NCBI RefSeq assembly: GCF_034096925.1
Contig: NZ_JAWZSQ010000009.1
Span: forward strand, 1-64,000
Length of the DNA stretch: 64,000 bases
From: Patulibacter defluvii
GTDB lineage: Bacteria > Actinomycetota > Thermoleophilia > Solirubrobacterales > Solirubrobacteraceae
Direction: 5' to 3'
A program made the translations under genes and the position numbers. Every line of letters begins with the position of its first letter. Positions within the stretch are counted from its first letter, which is position 1. Below, in pieces: positions 1 through 8,061 of the stretch. The notes under the pieces are model-generated. The model did not search any database. It was given only the letters and a program-made list of their open reading frames with translations, and was not told where the DNA came from.

Positions 1-426
1 GCCGGCGCGCTCGAGGGCGCCTCGGCCGACGGCTCCGGCGACCGCACCAGCGGCGGCCGCGGCGGCTCGGGCAGCGGCGGCGGCTCCGCCCGCGGCGGAT
101 CGAGCAGCGGCTCCCCCGCTGGATCGGGCGCCGCGCCCACCCCCGCCGCCGGCGACCGGACCGACGACGCCACCGCCCGCGCCGCGACCCGCGCCGCCGC
201 CCGCCGCCGACGCGCCCAGCCGGACGCCGACGACGGTGCCGCCGACCAGGTCGCCGGCACCGTCGTCGGCGCCAACGGCCCCACGCCGCGGACGGCCGGG
301 GTCGCGGCCGGCGGCCCCGACGGCGGCGACGACGGTCCCACGCTGGGACTGGCCAGCGCGCTGCTGGCGGTCGCGCTCGCCGGCTCGCTGCTCGAGCGCC
401 GCCGCGCCGAACGGGGACCGCGATGA
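1..426 (+). CDS. C-terminal fragment of a membrane-anchored surface protein (partial at 5' end)
   Basis: Frame 1 is open from the first base to the TGA at 424-426, giving 141 residues of the C-terminus. The first 60 residues are a Gly/Ser-rich linker and the next 50 are Ala/Asp/Arg-rich. A hydrophobic stretch (LGLASALLAVALAGSLL) then precedes the Arg-rich end ERRRAERGPR. This layout is typical of a surface protein with a stalk and a C-terminal transmembrane anchor. It sits directly upstream of heme-uptake genes, so it may be a membrane-bound HtaA protein, as in Corynebacterium hta/hmu loci. The ligand-binding part lies outside the window, so the identity is an inference. Confidence 0.6.
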   Translation, partial: AGALEGASADGSGDRTSGGRGGSGSGGGSARGGSSSGSPAGSGAAPTPAAGDRTDDATARAATRAAARRRRAQPDADDGAADQVAGTVVGANGPTPRTAGVAAGGPDGGDDGPTLGLASALLAVALAGSLLERRRAERGPR

Positions 427-502
427 GCCCCCGCCGACGCCCGCCGTCCCCCCCTCCTGCGCACCACCCCTGGGTACCCCGACCGATTGCGACGTTCCTG
501 AC

Positions 503-2227
503 ATGCCGCCCCTCGACGCCCTGCCCGACCACGACGCTCCCGCCGACGCGTACACGGCCCCCGCGCCGCTATCGACGCCGGTCGCCGCCGACACCCGCCT
601 CTCGCCCGCCGAGGAGGCGCGGACGATCGTCGCCGGCGCCACGATCGGCACCCTCGGCACGCTCTCCGAGGACGGCGGCCCCTGGGCCTCGATGGTCGCC
701 TTCGCCACGCTCGCCGACGGCCGCCCGGTGCTCGTCGTCTCGACCCTGGCCGAGCACGGCCGCAACCTGCTGCGCGACCCGCGCGCGAGCCTCAGCGTCG
801 TCGCGCCGGCGACCGGCGGCGATCCGCTCGACAGCGGCCGGGTGACGTTGGCCGGGGCGGTCGAGCCGGCCACCGGCGACGACGCCGAGCAGGCCCGCGA
901 GGCCTACGTCGCCGCCGTCCCGCCGGCCGGCCTGTTCGCCGGCTTCGGCGACTTCCGGACCTGGCTGCTGCGGGTCGACCGCGCGCGCTGGGTCGGCGGC
1001 TACGGCCGGATGGACTCGGTCAGCGCCGACGACTACGCCGCCGCCGCGCCCGACCCGGTGCTGCCGGGCGCCGCCTACGCGGTCGAGCACCTGAACGCCG
1101 ACCACGCCGACGCGCTGCTGGAGATGGCCCGCAACCTCGGCGGCTACGACGACGCCGACGAGGCCCGCTGCCTGCGCGCCGACCGCTACGGCCTGGACCT
1201 GCGCGTGACCACGCCGCGCGGCGTCGGCCGCTCGCGGATCGGCTTCGACGAGCGGCTCGACGCGCCGGCCGGGCTCCGGGCCGCGACCGTCGCCCTCGCC
1301 CGCCGGGCCCGCGGCGCGGTGCTGCTGCCGCTGCTGGCGCTGGCGCTGGTGGCCGGCGGCGTCGGCGCCACCGCCCCGACCGCCGACGCCGCCCCGACCG
1401 CCAAGGTCGCGGCCAAGAAGAAGAAGAGCTACAAGCGGGTCGTCGCGCTCTCGCCGTTCCTGGCCAACGCCGTCGCGCGGCTCGGGATCACCCCGAAGGC
1501 CGTCGGCGACGCGATCGACGCCGTCCCCCGCAACCGGCGGCTCAACGGGGTCCGGCGGCTGACGCTGGCGCACCCGAACGGGCCGAACCTCGAGCAGCTG
1601 ATCCGAATCAAGCCGGACCTGGTGCTCTCGTCGCCGAACTGGCGGACCGGGACGCCGCGGATCCGCCGCCAGGGGATCGAGGTCGTCGACCATCTGGAGC
1701 CGCTGCGGATCAACGACGTCTCCCCCGCGGTCCGCCGGCTCGGCCGGCTGTTCGGCCGCGAGCGCAAGGCACGGACCGCGATCAAGCGGATCGACCGCGG
1801 GATCCGCGCCGCCCGCGGCGGGATCGTCAAGCGCCCGAAGGTGCTGCTGGTGCTCGGCGTCGGCCGCTCGACGATCGCCTTCCTGCCCAACAGCTGGGGC
1901 GGCGACGCGATCAGCTACGCCGGCGGCGAGCTGGTGACCGCGGGCCTGAAGGCGTCGTTCAACGCCGGCATCCCGGGCAGCTTCGCGCCGCTCAGCGACG
2001 AGGAGGTGCTGCGGCGCGATCCCGACGTGATCATCGTCGTGCCGCACGGCAACGTCTCCGCGATCGAGGCGACGAAGCAGTTCTTCCGCAACAAGCCGGG
2101 CTGGGCCCCGACCCGCGCGGCCAAGAGCGGCCAGATCCACATCGCCGACCCGAACACGCTGCTGCAGGCCTCCGACGATCCCGGCGCGGTGATCACGAAG
2201 GTCCGGCGCGAGTACCTGAAGAACTAG
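503..2227 (+). CDS. HugZ-type heme-degrading domain fused to HmuT-type heme-binding protein
   Basis: 574 residues in one uninterrupted frame. Residues about 32-170 resemble the PPOX split-barrel of HugZ/HutZ heme oxygenases (motif GDFRTWLLRVDRARWVGGYG). Residues about 185-268 match the DUF2470 tail (EHLNADHADALLEMA). Residues 268-296 look like a signal sequence: RRARG, a hydrophobic run (VLLPLLALALVAGGVG), then ADA. Residues about 310-570 resemble a BtuF/HmuT-type periplasmic-binding protein. The hydrophobic run could anchor the protein with the heme oxygenase inside the cell and the heme receptor outside; no lipobox is visible. The ATG at 503 was chosen because it immediately precedes the recognisable domain; no clear ribosome site is visible. 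A separate HmuT start at the internal GTG 1319 cannot be excluded. The stop overlaps the hmuU start by one base. Confidence 0.82.
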   Translation: MPPLDALPDHDAPADAYTAPAPLSTPVAADTRLSPAEEARTIVAGATIGTLGTLSEDGGPWASMVAFATLADGRPVLVVSTLAEHGRNLLRDPRASLSVVAPATGGDPLDSGRVTLAGAVEPATGDDAEQAREAYVAAVPPAGLFAGFGDFRTWLLRVDRARWVGGYGRMDSVSADDYAAAAPDPVLPGAAYAVEHLNADHADALLEMARNLGGYDDADEARCLRADRYGLDLRVTTPRGVGRSRIGFDERLDAPAGLRAATVALARRARGAVLLPLLALALVAGGVGATAPTADAAPTAKVAAKKKKSYKRVVALSPFLANAVARLGITPKAVGDAIDAVPRNRRLNGVRRLTLAHPNGPNLEQLIRIKPDLVLSSPNWRTGTPRIRRQGIEVVDHLEPLRINDVSPAVRRLGRLFGRERKARTAIKRIDRGIRAARGGIVKRPKVLLVLGVGRSTIAFLPNSWGGDAISYAGGELVTAGLKASFNAGIPGSFAPLSDEEVLRRDPDVIIVVPHGNVSAIEATKQFFRNKPGWAPTRAAKSGQIHIADPNTLLQASDDPGAVITKVRREYLKN

Positions 2228-3222
2228 TGGCCCTGCGCCAAACCGCCGTCCTGGCGACCGCCGGGGCGCTGCTGGTGCTCGCCGCGCTGGCGTCGGTGGC
2301 GCTCGGCTCGACGACGATCCCGCTCGCCGACGTGCTGCACGCGCTGCCGCTGGTCGGCGACGGGAACGTCGACGAGGCGACCGACAAGATCATCGACAAC
2401 CTGCGGATCCCGCGGACGGTGACGGCGATCGCCGTCGGCGCCGCGCTCGGGGTCTCGGGGGCGCTGCTGCAGGGCGCGCTGGCCAACCCGCTGGCCTCGC
2501 CCGAGGTGATCGGCGTCACCGCCGGCGCCGGCTTCGGCGCGATGGTCCTGCTGCTGGCGATCCCCGACGCGGTCGCCCTGGTGCCGCTGAGCGCGCTGGC
2601 CGTCGGCCTGCTCGCCGCCGGGCTGGTCTTCGTGGTCGCCTGGAGCGGCCGCGGCGGCGGCAGCATCGCGCGGCTGATCCTGGCCGGGATCGCGGTCAGC
2701 GCGGTCTTCACCGCCGGCACCACGATGCTGATGACCGCCTACCCCGACCGGGTCTCGTCGGCGATCTTCTTCATCGCCGGCTACATCGCCGACGACGGCT
2801 GGGGCGTGCTGGAGCACGTCTGGTACTACGTCGTCGCCGGGCTGGCGCTGGCCGCGCTGCTGGTGCGGCCGCTCGACCGGCTGGCGCTCGGCGACGACGT
2901 CGCCCAGTCGCTCGGCGTCCGCCCGCGCGCGATCCGGCTGGCCGCGGCGGCGGTCGCGGCGCTGCTGGCGGCCGCGGCGGCGGCGCTGGCCGGGCTGCTC
3001 GGCTTCGTCGGGCTGGTGGTCCCGCACGTGATGCGGATGGCCGGCGGCACCGCCAGCCACCGCTTCGTGGTCCCCGCCTCGGCGCTCGGCGGGGCGGCGA
3101 TCCTGCTGATCGCCGACATCGTCTCGCGGCGGGTGGCGGCGCCGCTGGCGCTGCCGGTCGGGCCGTTCATGGTCGCGCTCGGCGTGCCGCTGTTCCTGTG
3201 GCTGCTGCGGAAGGCGGTCTGA
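2227..3222 (+). CDS. hmuU: heme ABC transporter permease (FecCD family)
   Basis: 331 residues, the usual length for FecCD/BtuC-type permeases, with about ten hydrophobic segments. Family landmarks include IPRTVTAIAVGAALGVSGA followed by LLQGALANPLASPEVIGV near residues 60-95, and GLLGFVGLVVPHVMRM near residue 258. It would form the membrane channel carrying heme from the binding protein into the cytoplasm. The GTG start overlaps the stop of the upstream HugZ-HmuT gene (TAGTG), and the ATPase gene begins two bases after its stop, so the three are almost certainly translated from one message. The heme substrate is inferred from the neighbours; the fold alone would also fit siderophore or B12 transport. 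Confidence 0.9.
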   Translation: MALRQTAVLATAGALLVLAALASVALGSTTIPLADVLHALPLVGDGNVDEATDKIIDNLRIPRTVTAIAVGAALGVSGALLQGALANPLASPEVIGVTAGAGFGAMVLLLAIPDAVALVPLSALAVGLLAAGLVFVVAWSGRGGGSIARLILAGIAVSAVFTAGTTMLMTAYPDRVSSAIFFIAGYIADDGWGVLEHVWYYVVAGLALAALLVRPLDRLALGDDVAQSLGVRPRAIRLAAAAVAALLAAAAAALAGLLGFVGLVVPHVMRMAGGTASHRFVVPASALGGAAILLIADIVSRRVAAPLALPVGPFMVALGVPLFLWLLRKAV

Positions 3223-3224
3223 CG

Positions 3225-4037
3225 GTGACCGCGAGCGACCAGGCCCCGCCGCTGCTCGAGGTCCGCGACCTGGAGGTGCGGCTGGGCGGGCGGCCGATCG
3301 TCCACGCCGCCGACCTGACCGCCCGGCCGGGACGGCTGGTGGCGATCGTCGGCCCGAACGGGGCCGGCAAGTCGACGCTGGTGCGGACGGCGGCGGGGCT
3401 CCAGCGGGCGTCGGCCGGCAGCGTCCGCTGGCAGGGGACCGACGTCCGCCAGGTCTCCGGCCGGCGGCTGGCGCGGCTGCGGGCGTTCGTCCCCCAGCGG
3501 CCGCGGGTGCCGGACGGGATCGACGTCCGCGAGGCGGTGATGATCGGCCGCTCGCCCCAGATCGGGGCCCTCCGGCGGCCGGGCCGGGCCGATCGCGACG
3601 CGGTCGAGGATGCGCTCCGGCGGGCCTCGGCGCTGGAGCTGATCGACCGCCAGCTGTCGACCCTCTCCGGCGGCGAGCTGCAGCGGGTCCAGCTGGCCGT
3701 CGGGTTGGCCCAGGGCGCGCCGGTGCTGATCGCCGACGAGCCGACCTCGGCGCTCGACCTCGGCGCGACGGCGACCTTCGCCCAGCTGCTGCGGCGGCTG
3801 GCCGGCGACGGGCTGGCGATCGTGCTGGTGGTCCACGACCTGGCCCTGGCCGCGGCGATCGCCGACGAGGTGGTGGTGATGGCCGACGGGCGGACGGTCG
3901 CCAGCGGCCCCCCCGAGGCGGTGCTCGACCGCGAGCGGCTGGCCCGGATCTGGCGGGTCGACGCCGCGCTCCGCCGCGACGACCGCGGCCGGACGGCGCT
4001 CGACGTCGACTGGCTGACGCCGCCCGCCGGCGCCTGA
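3225..4037 (+). CDS. hmuV: heme ABC transporter ATP-binding protein
   Basis: 270 residues. Walker A GPNGAGKST is at residues 43-51, the signature LSGGELQRVQ is near 147, and Walker B VLIADEPTSALDL is followed by the switch histidine in VLVVHDL. This is the ATPase that powers the HmuU permease. The GTG at 3225 was chosen because it lies two bases after the hmuU stop; an in-frame GTG at 3198 inside hmuU would add nine residues. It ends the hmu transport unit: a gap of about 115 bases with its own promoter-like element follows before the HtaA-type genes. Confidence 0.92.
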   Translation: MTASDQAPPLLEVRDLEVRLGGRPIVHAADLTARPGRLVAIVGPNGAGKSTLVRTAAGLQRASAGSVRWQGTDVRQVSGRRLARLRAFVPQRPRVPDGIDVREAVMIGRSPQIGALRRPGRADRDAVEDALRRASALELIDRQLSTLSGGELQRVQLAVGLAQGAPVLIADEPTSALDLGATATFAQLLRRLAGDGLAIVLVVHDLALAAAIADEVVVMADGRTVASGPPEAVLDRERLARIWRVDAALRRDDRGRTALDVDWLTPPAGA

Positions 4038-4066
4038 CCCGGGCATTGCCGACTATCACCGTCGGC

Positions 4067-4085
4067 TTTTGTTAGGGTGGCCGAA
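4067..4085 (+). promoter_or_regulatory. putative iron/heme-responsive operator overlapping a -10 element
   Basis: TTTTGTTAGGGTGGCCGAA matches 13 of 19 positions of the DtxR/IdeR box as I recall it (TTAGGTTAGGCTAACCTAA) and contains a TANNNT-type -10 (TAGGGT, 4073-4078). Its 3' 15 bases are nearly identical (13/15) to the element upstream of the fourth HtaA gene at 8043-8057. The position, about 70 bases before the first HtaA gene, suits repression by an iron-loaded DtxR-type regulator. Confidence 0.5.
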
Positions 4086-4151
4086 GGTTGATGTCCGGGT
4101 GTTGCCGGGCAGCGACCGCTCTCCCCCCGGATCCGACGCCTGGAGCAACCC

Positions 4152-5342
4152 GTGCCCCGCTCAGCCCGCGCCTCGCGCGCCCTCTCCCTGACCCTCGTCG
4201 CGGGAACCGCCGCCGCGCTGGTCCCGACCGCCGCCCACGCGGCCACGATCGACGGCGGCACGGTCACCGTCACGCCGAAGGGCGCCGCCGCCCGCGCGCT
4301 GACCCGGGCCGGGGTGACGATCAGCGCCGAGGGCGCCGCCAGCGGCAGCGGCGGCGCGATCGTGCTGCCGGTCAGCGGCGGCAGCACCGCGAAGGTCACG
4401 CTGGTCGACGTCGCCGGCGGCGCCGGGCTGCGGCTGAAGGGCCGCGACGGCAGCGTCACGCTGACCGACCTGCAGCTGAAGCTCGGCCGCACGCCGCTGG
4501 TCCGCGGCCGGATCGACGGCGGCCCGCGGCGCACGATCTTCCGGCTGAAGGCGACGACGCTCTACCCCGACGCCGCCGGCACCACCGCCTCGCGGCCGTC
4601 GCTGAGCCTGCGGCTGGTGGCCGGCGCGGTCCGCAGCCTCCGCGAGCAGCTGGGCGCGCCACGGCTGCGGGCCACCACCTTCGGCCGCGCCGGGGTCAGC
4701 GTGACGCTCGCGTCGGCGCCGGCGGTCGCGCCGCCGGTGATCCCGGTCAGCCCGATCGATCCCGGCCCGAGCGTCCCCACCGTCCCGACGACGCCGACCG
4801 TCCCGACGACGCCGACCAACCCCGGCCCGACCCTGACCGGCACCGCCGACTGGGGCGTCAAGGCCTCGTTCCGCGGCTACATCGCCAGCCCGATCGCCCA
4901 CGGCACGATCACCGTCGCCGACGGCGCCGCGACCAACCCCGACGGCAGCTTCCGGTTCGCGCCGCCGGAGGGCAGCTACGACGCGGCCAGCGGCGCGATC
5001 GACGCCCGCTTCGGCGGCACGGTCACCTTCGACGGCCACGCCGGCGCGCTGCACGTGGTCCTCCGCCGGCCGCGGGTCGTGCTGGCCGCGGGCGCCACCG
5101 ACGGCGTCCTGCGCGCCGACGTCACCAGCAAGGACATGGCCAGCGGCGCGCTGGTCGAGTACCCGGACGTCGCCCTCGCCACGCTCGACTTCGCCCAGGG
5201 CACGAAGTCGACCACCGCCACCGGCGTCAGCTGGAGCGGCGTCGCGGCCACGATGACCGCCGACGGCGCGCCGGCGTTCGCCAACTTCTACGCCGCCGGC
5301 ACGGCGCTCGACCCGCTCTCGTTCGCCCTCGACAACGGCTGA
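4152..5342 (+). CDS. secreted HtaA-domain heme-binding protein 1
   Basis: 396 residues with a Sec signal peptide (h-region ALSLTLVAGTAAALV, probable cleavage after AHA at residue 30). Residues 32-190 form a domain shared with the next three genes. A Pro/Thr linker (195-226) leads to a canonical HtaA domain (229-396) starting GTADWGVKASFRGY. The candidate heme ligands correspond to those known in corynebacterial HtaA repeats: Tyr243 (SFRGY), His296 (DGHAG) and Tyr380 (NFYAAG). There is no C-terminal membrane anchor, so the protein is probably released or wall-retained and hands heme to the membrane receptor. The GTG start has GGAG eight bases upstream. It is first of three closely spaced genes. 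Confidence 0.85.
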   Translation: MPRSARASRALSLTLVAGTAAALVPTAAHAATIDGGTVTVTPKGAAARALTRAGVTISAEGAASGSGGAIVLPVSGGSTAKVTLVDVAGGAGLRLKGRDGSVTLTDLQLKLGRTPLVRGRIDGGPRRTIFRLKATTLYPDAAGTTASRPSLSLRLVAGAVRSLREQLGAPRLRATTFGRAGVSVTLASAPAVAPPVIPVSPIDPGPSVPTVPTTPTVPTTPTNPGPTLTGTADWGVKASFRGYIASPIAHGTITVADGAATNPDGSFRFAPPEGSYDAASGAIDARFGGTVTFDGHAGALHVVLRRPRVVLAAGATDGVLRADVTSKDMASGALVEYPDVALATLDFAQGTKSTTATGVSWSGVAATMTADGAPAFANFYAAGTALDPLSFALDNG

Positions 5343-5353
5343 GGAGGACGACG

Positions 5354-6829
5354 ATGACCCCCCGCCGCGGCCTCGGCGTCGCGCTGCTCGCGACCGCCGG
5401 CCTGGCCACCGTGCCCGCCGGCGCCGTGGCGGCGTCCGCCCCCGGAACGACCACGATCCGACCCACGGGAACGGCCGGCCAGGCGCTGGCCAAGCAGGTC
5501 CGGATCGGCGCCGCGCGGCCGGCCACGGCCAAGCGCACGGCCTGGACGCTGGCGGTCGCGAGCGGCACCGTCGGCCGCAGCGCGGCCACGCTCGACCACC
5601 GCGGCGAGCTGCGGCTGCGGGCCGGCCGCCGCAGCCTGCGGATCAGCGCGGTCCGGACCGTGCTCGGCCGGCGCTCGTCGCTGCGGGCGCGGGTCGGCGG
5701 CCGCACGGTCACCGTCTTCACCATCGCCCCCGCGCGCAAGCGCCCGCCGCGCTACGACGCCGGCGCCCGCCGGGTGCGGCTCGACGGCGCCAGCCTGCGC
5801 CTGACCGCCGCCGGGGCCAGCGCCCTCCGTCGCGGGCTGCGGCTGCGGCGGCTGGCCGCCGGCCGCTTCGGCACCGTCGCCGTCCGCGCGACCCTGCCGG
5901 CGCCGGCGCCGCCCGCGCCCGGCGGTCCGACCGTCCCCGGCCCAGGACCGATCGCCCCGGGCCCACCGCCCGGGCCCGCCCCCGGCCCGGTCTGCGCGAC
6001 CACCGATCCCGGCGACGTCCGCTACCCCGACGGCTATCCGGCGGTCCCCCCGGCCAGCGCCGCGCCGCCGGTTCGCTGGACCCTGCGGACCTCGCTGGTC
6101 GACTACCTGCTGCGCCGCTGGGCCTCGGTCGCCCCCGCGAGCGACCCGCTCTGCAGCCAGGGCTGGGGACGGCTGGTCGGCACCGGCGGCGCCGCGGTCG
6201 GGGTCAGCGCCGACGGCGCCGCGAGCCCGCCGGCTGCCTCGATCGTCTCGCTGGTCGACAGCGGCAACGCCGGCCAGCCCGACCGCGCCGGCGTCTTTGC
6301 CGCCTATCGCGCGACCCCCGACGCCAGCTACGCGGCGACCACCGCCGACGCCACCCGCTACCGGTCGCGGTTCACCGTCGCCGCCGTCGAGCGCGACCCG
6401 GCCAGCGACGAGGTCATCCTCCAGTTGCGGGGCACGGTCCACCTCGACATGCCGGCGCACCTGATCGACACCCGGATCAGCGACCCGCGGATCGTGATCG
6501 CCGCCGACCGCCAGCAGGCCCGGCTCTACGCCGACGGCCGCGACTCGGGGGCGATGGCCGACGCGCTGGCCGGTACGCCACGGCCGAAGCGCTGGCAGCA
6601 GCTGCCGCTGCTCGACCTCGACCTGTCGCAGGTGACCCCGACCGACGGCGACGGCATCCGGACCTGGACCGCGGTCCCGGCGACGGTCGCCCCCGACGCC
6701 CCGGGCGCGACCCCCGACCCGCAGCTCCAGCACTCGGCGGCCGCCGCGCTCGGCTCCGGCCAGTACCCGGCCGGCAGCCCCTTCGGCACGCTGACCATCG
6801 CCGTCCCGCTGGCGGAGCTGGGCCCGTGA
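5354..6829 (+). CDS. secreted divergent HtaA-like protein 2
   Basis: 491 residues with a signal peptide (GVALLATAGLATVPAGAVA). The N-terminal domain (about 30-215) is the same type as in the other three HtaA genes and is followed by a Pro/Gly linker (about 218-245). The C-terminal domain (about 275-491) is a divergent HtaA fold: it has a Tyr in TSLVDYLL and His in PAHLIDTRISDP, but lacks the usual GH.G and FYAAG motifs. It also has a roughly 60-residue insertion with two Cys. An SD sequence (GGAGGA, 5343-5348) lies six bases before the ATG. The stop overlaps the next gene. Heme or a related ligand is likely; which one is inferred from context. Confidence 0.75.
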   Translation: MTPRRGLGVALLATAGLATVPAGAVAASAPGTTTIRPTGTAGQALAKQVRIGAARPATAKRTAWTLAVASGTVGRSAATLDHRGELRLRAGRRSLRISAVRTVLGRRSSLRARVGGRTVTVFTIAPARKRPPRYDAGARRVRLDGASLRLTAAGASALRRGLRLRRLAAGRFGTVAVRATLPAPAPPAPGGPTVPGPGPIAPGPPPGPAPGPVCATTDPGDVRYPDGYPAVPPASAAPPVRWTLRTSLVDYLLRRWASVAPASDPLCSQGWGRLVGTGGAAVGVSADGAASPPAASIVSLVDSGNAGQPDRAGVFAAYRATPDASYAATTADATRYRSRFTVAAVERDPASDEVILQLRGTVHLDMPAHLIDTRISDPRIVIAADRQQARLYADGRDSGAMADALAGTPRPKRWQQLPLLDLDLSQVTPTDGDGIRTWTAVPATVAPDAPGATPDPQLQHSAAAALGSGQYPAGSPFGTLTIAVPLAELGP

Positions 6830-8013
6830 GCGCGCCCCGCCGTCCTCTCCTCGCGGTCGCCGCCGTCGCGCTGCTCGCCGTCGGACCCGGCCTCCTGCCC
6901 GCGCCGGCGGCCGCCGCCACCGCCACCGCGCCGCGCGGGATCACCGTCCTGACGCTCGACGGTCCGGCGGCCACGCGGCTGCGGGCGGTCGCGACGGTCG
7001 ACGCCCGCCGGCCGGCGGTCCGCCGCGGTCGCGCGCTGCGGCTGCCGGTCCGCAGCGGCAGCGTCGACGCCGCGCAGGGGATCGTCGACCACGAGGGCCG
7101 GCTGGTGCTGCGGGCCGGCGACCGCAAGCTCGGGCTGACCGGGCTGCGGGTGACCGTCCGCCACGGCGGCACGATCAGCGCCGTCGTCCGCGGCCGCCGC
7201 GAGCGGCTGCTGACCATCGCCAGCCGCGGCGCCGACCGCACGCTGCGGCCGACCGCCGGCACCGTCGGCCTGCGCGCCAGCCGCGTGACGCTGACCGCCC
7301 GCGGCGCCCGGATCCTGCGCCGGGCGCTGCGGCTGCCGCGGCTGCGCGGCGGGCGCTTCGGCACCGTCGCGGTCGACGCCCGGCTGGGCGCGCTGACCCC
7401 CGCCCCGTCACTGCCGGCCGGCAGCGCCCTGACCCCGACGGCGGACGCCCGGCCGGTCGTCGCCGGCACCCTGACCTGGCGCCAGCGACCGTCGTGGCTG
7501 CAGTACATCGAGAGCGGCCGCGGCAGCGACCCCGACGGCGGCACGACGGTGATCGCGCCGGCGACGGCGGGGCCGGTCGAGTCGCTCTCGGTCGACGGCC
7601 GCGAGCCGATCGCGCTGCCGTACAGCCACGTCTACCCGCTGACCAGCGGCTGGTACGACCCGGTCCTCGGCGTCGGCGCGATCCGCTTCGGCGGCGGCCT
7701 CCGGCACCGCTTCTCCAGCCACCTGATCGACTACGCCGCGACCGATCCCGAGCTGGTCCTGAACGGGGCCGACTCGCAGCTGGTCGCGACGCTGAAGGGC
7801 GCGCCCGGATCGACCACCAGCTTCGACGGCCGCGGCCGCTACGTCACGCTCGACCTGGCGGCGGCGGAGCGGACGATCGCCGGCGACGAGGTCGCGGTGA
7901 CCGGGATCGCGGGCCGCGTGCCGGCCAGCGGCAGCGGCGCCTTCCAGGGCTTCTACGCCGACGGCGACCCGTTCGGCGGGATCGACCGGGTGCAGCTGAC
8001 CCTCGGCCGCTGA
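6826..8013 (+). CDS. secreted divergent HtaA-like protein 3
   Basis: 395 residues beginning at a GTG that overlaps the preceding stop (GTGA), so translation is coupled. The signal peptide h-region is LLAVAAVALLAVGPGLL. Residues about 35-190 repeat the shared N-terminal domain. Residues 205-395 form an HtaA-like domain with Tyr in SWLQYIESG, His in SSHLIDYAATDPEL and Tyr in GFYADGDPF. The HLID motif groups it with gene 2 rather than genes 1 and 4. It has no C-terminal anchor. It ends the 4152-8013 transcription unit; a new promoter precedes gene 4. Confidence 0.75.
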   Translation: MSAPRRPLLAVAAVALLAVGPGLLPAPAAAATATAPRGITVLTLDGPAATRLRAVATVDARRPAVRRGRALRLPVRSGSVDAAQGIVDHEGRLVLRAGDRKLGLTGLRVTVRHGGTISAVVRGRRERLLTIASRGADRTLRPTAGTVGLRASRVTLTARGARILRRALRLPRLRGGRFGTVAVDARLGALTPAPSLPAGSALTPTADARPVVAGTLTWRQRPSWLQYIESGRGSDPDGGTTVIAPATAGPVESLSVDGREPIALPYSHVYPLTSGWYDPVLGVGAIRFGGGLRHRFSSHLIDYAATDPELVLNGADSQLVATLKGAPGSTTSFDGRGRYVTLDLAAAERTIAGDEVAVTGIAGRVPASGSGAFQGFYADGDPFGGIDRVQLTLGR

Positions 8014-8038
8014 GGGCGGCGGACGGCGGAGGGGCGGC

Positions 8039-8057
8039 CTGCGTTAGGCTGCCCGAA
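8039..8057 (+). promoter_or_regulatory. putative iron/heme operator overlapping a leaderless-type -10
   Basis: CTGCGTTAGGCTGCCCGAA matches 13 of 19 positions of the DtxR/IdeR consensus and shares GTTAGGSTGSCCGAA with the site at 4071-4085. TAGGCT (8045-8050) lies 11 bases before the GTG start at 8062, so transcription should begin at or next to the start codon. Confidence 0.5.
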
Positions 8058-8061
8058 CTCC

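Noticed and set aside
2224..4059. 611-residue open frame antisense to hmuU and hmuV
   Set aside because: Pro/Arg/Ala-rich with no domain; a shadow of third-position GC in the real genes on the other strand.
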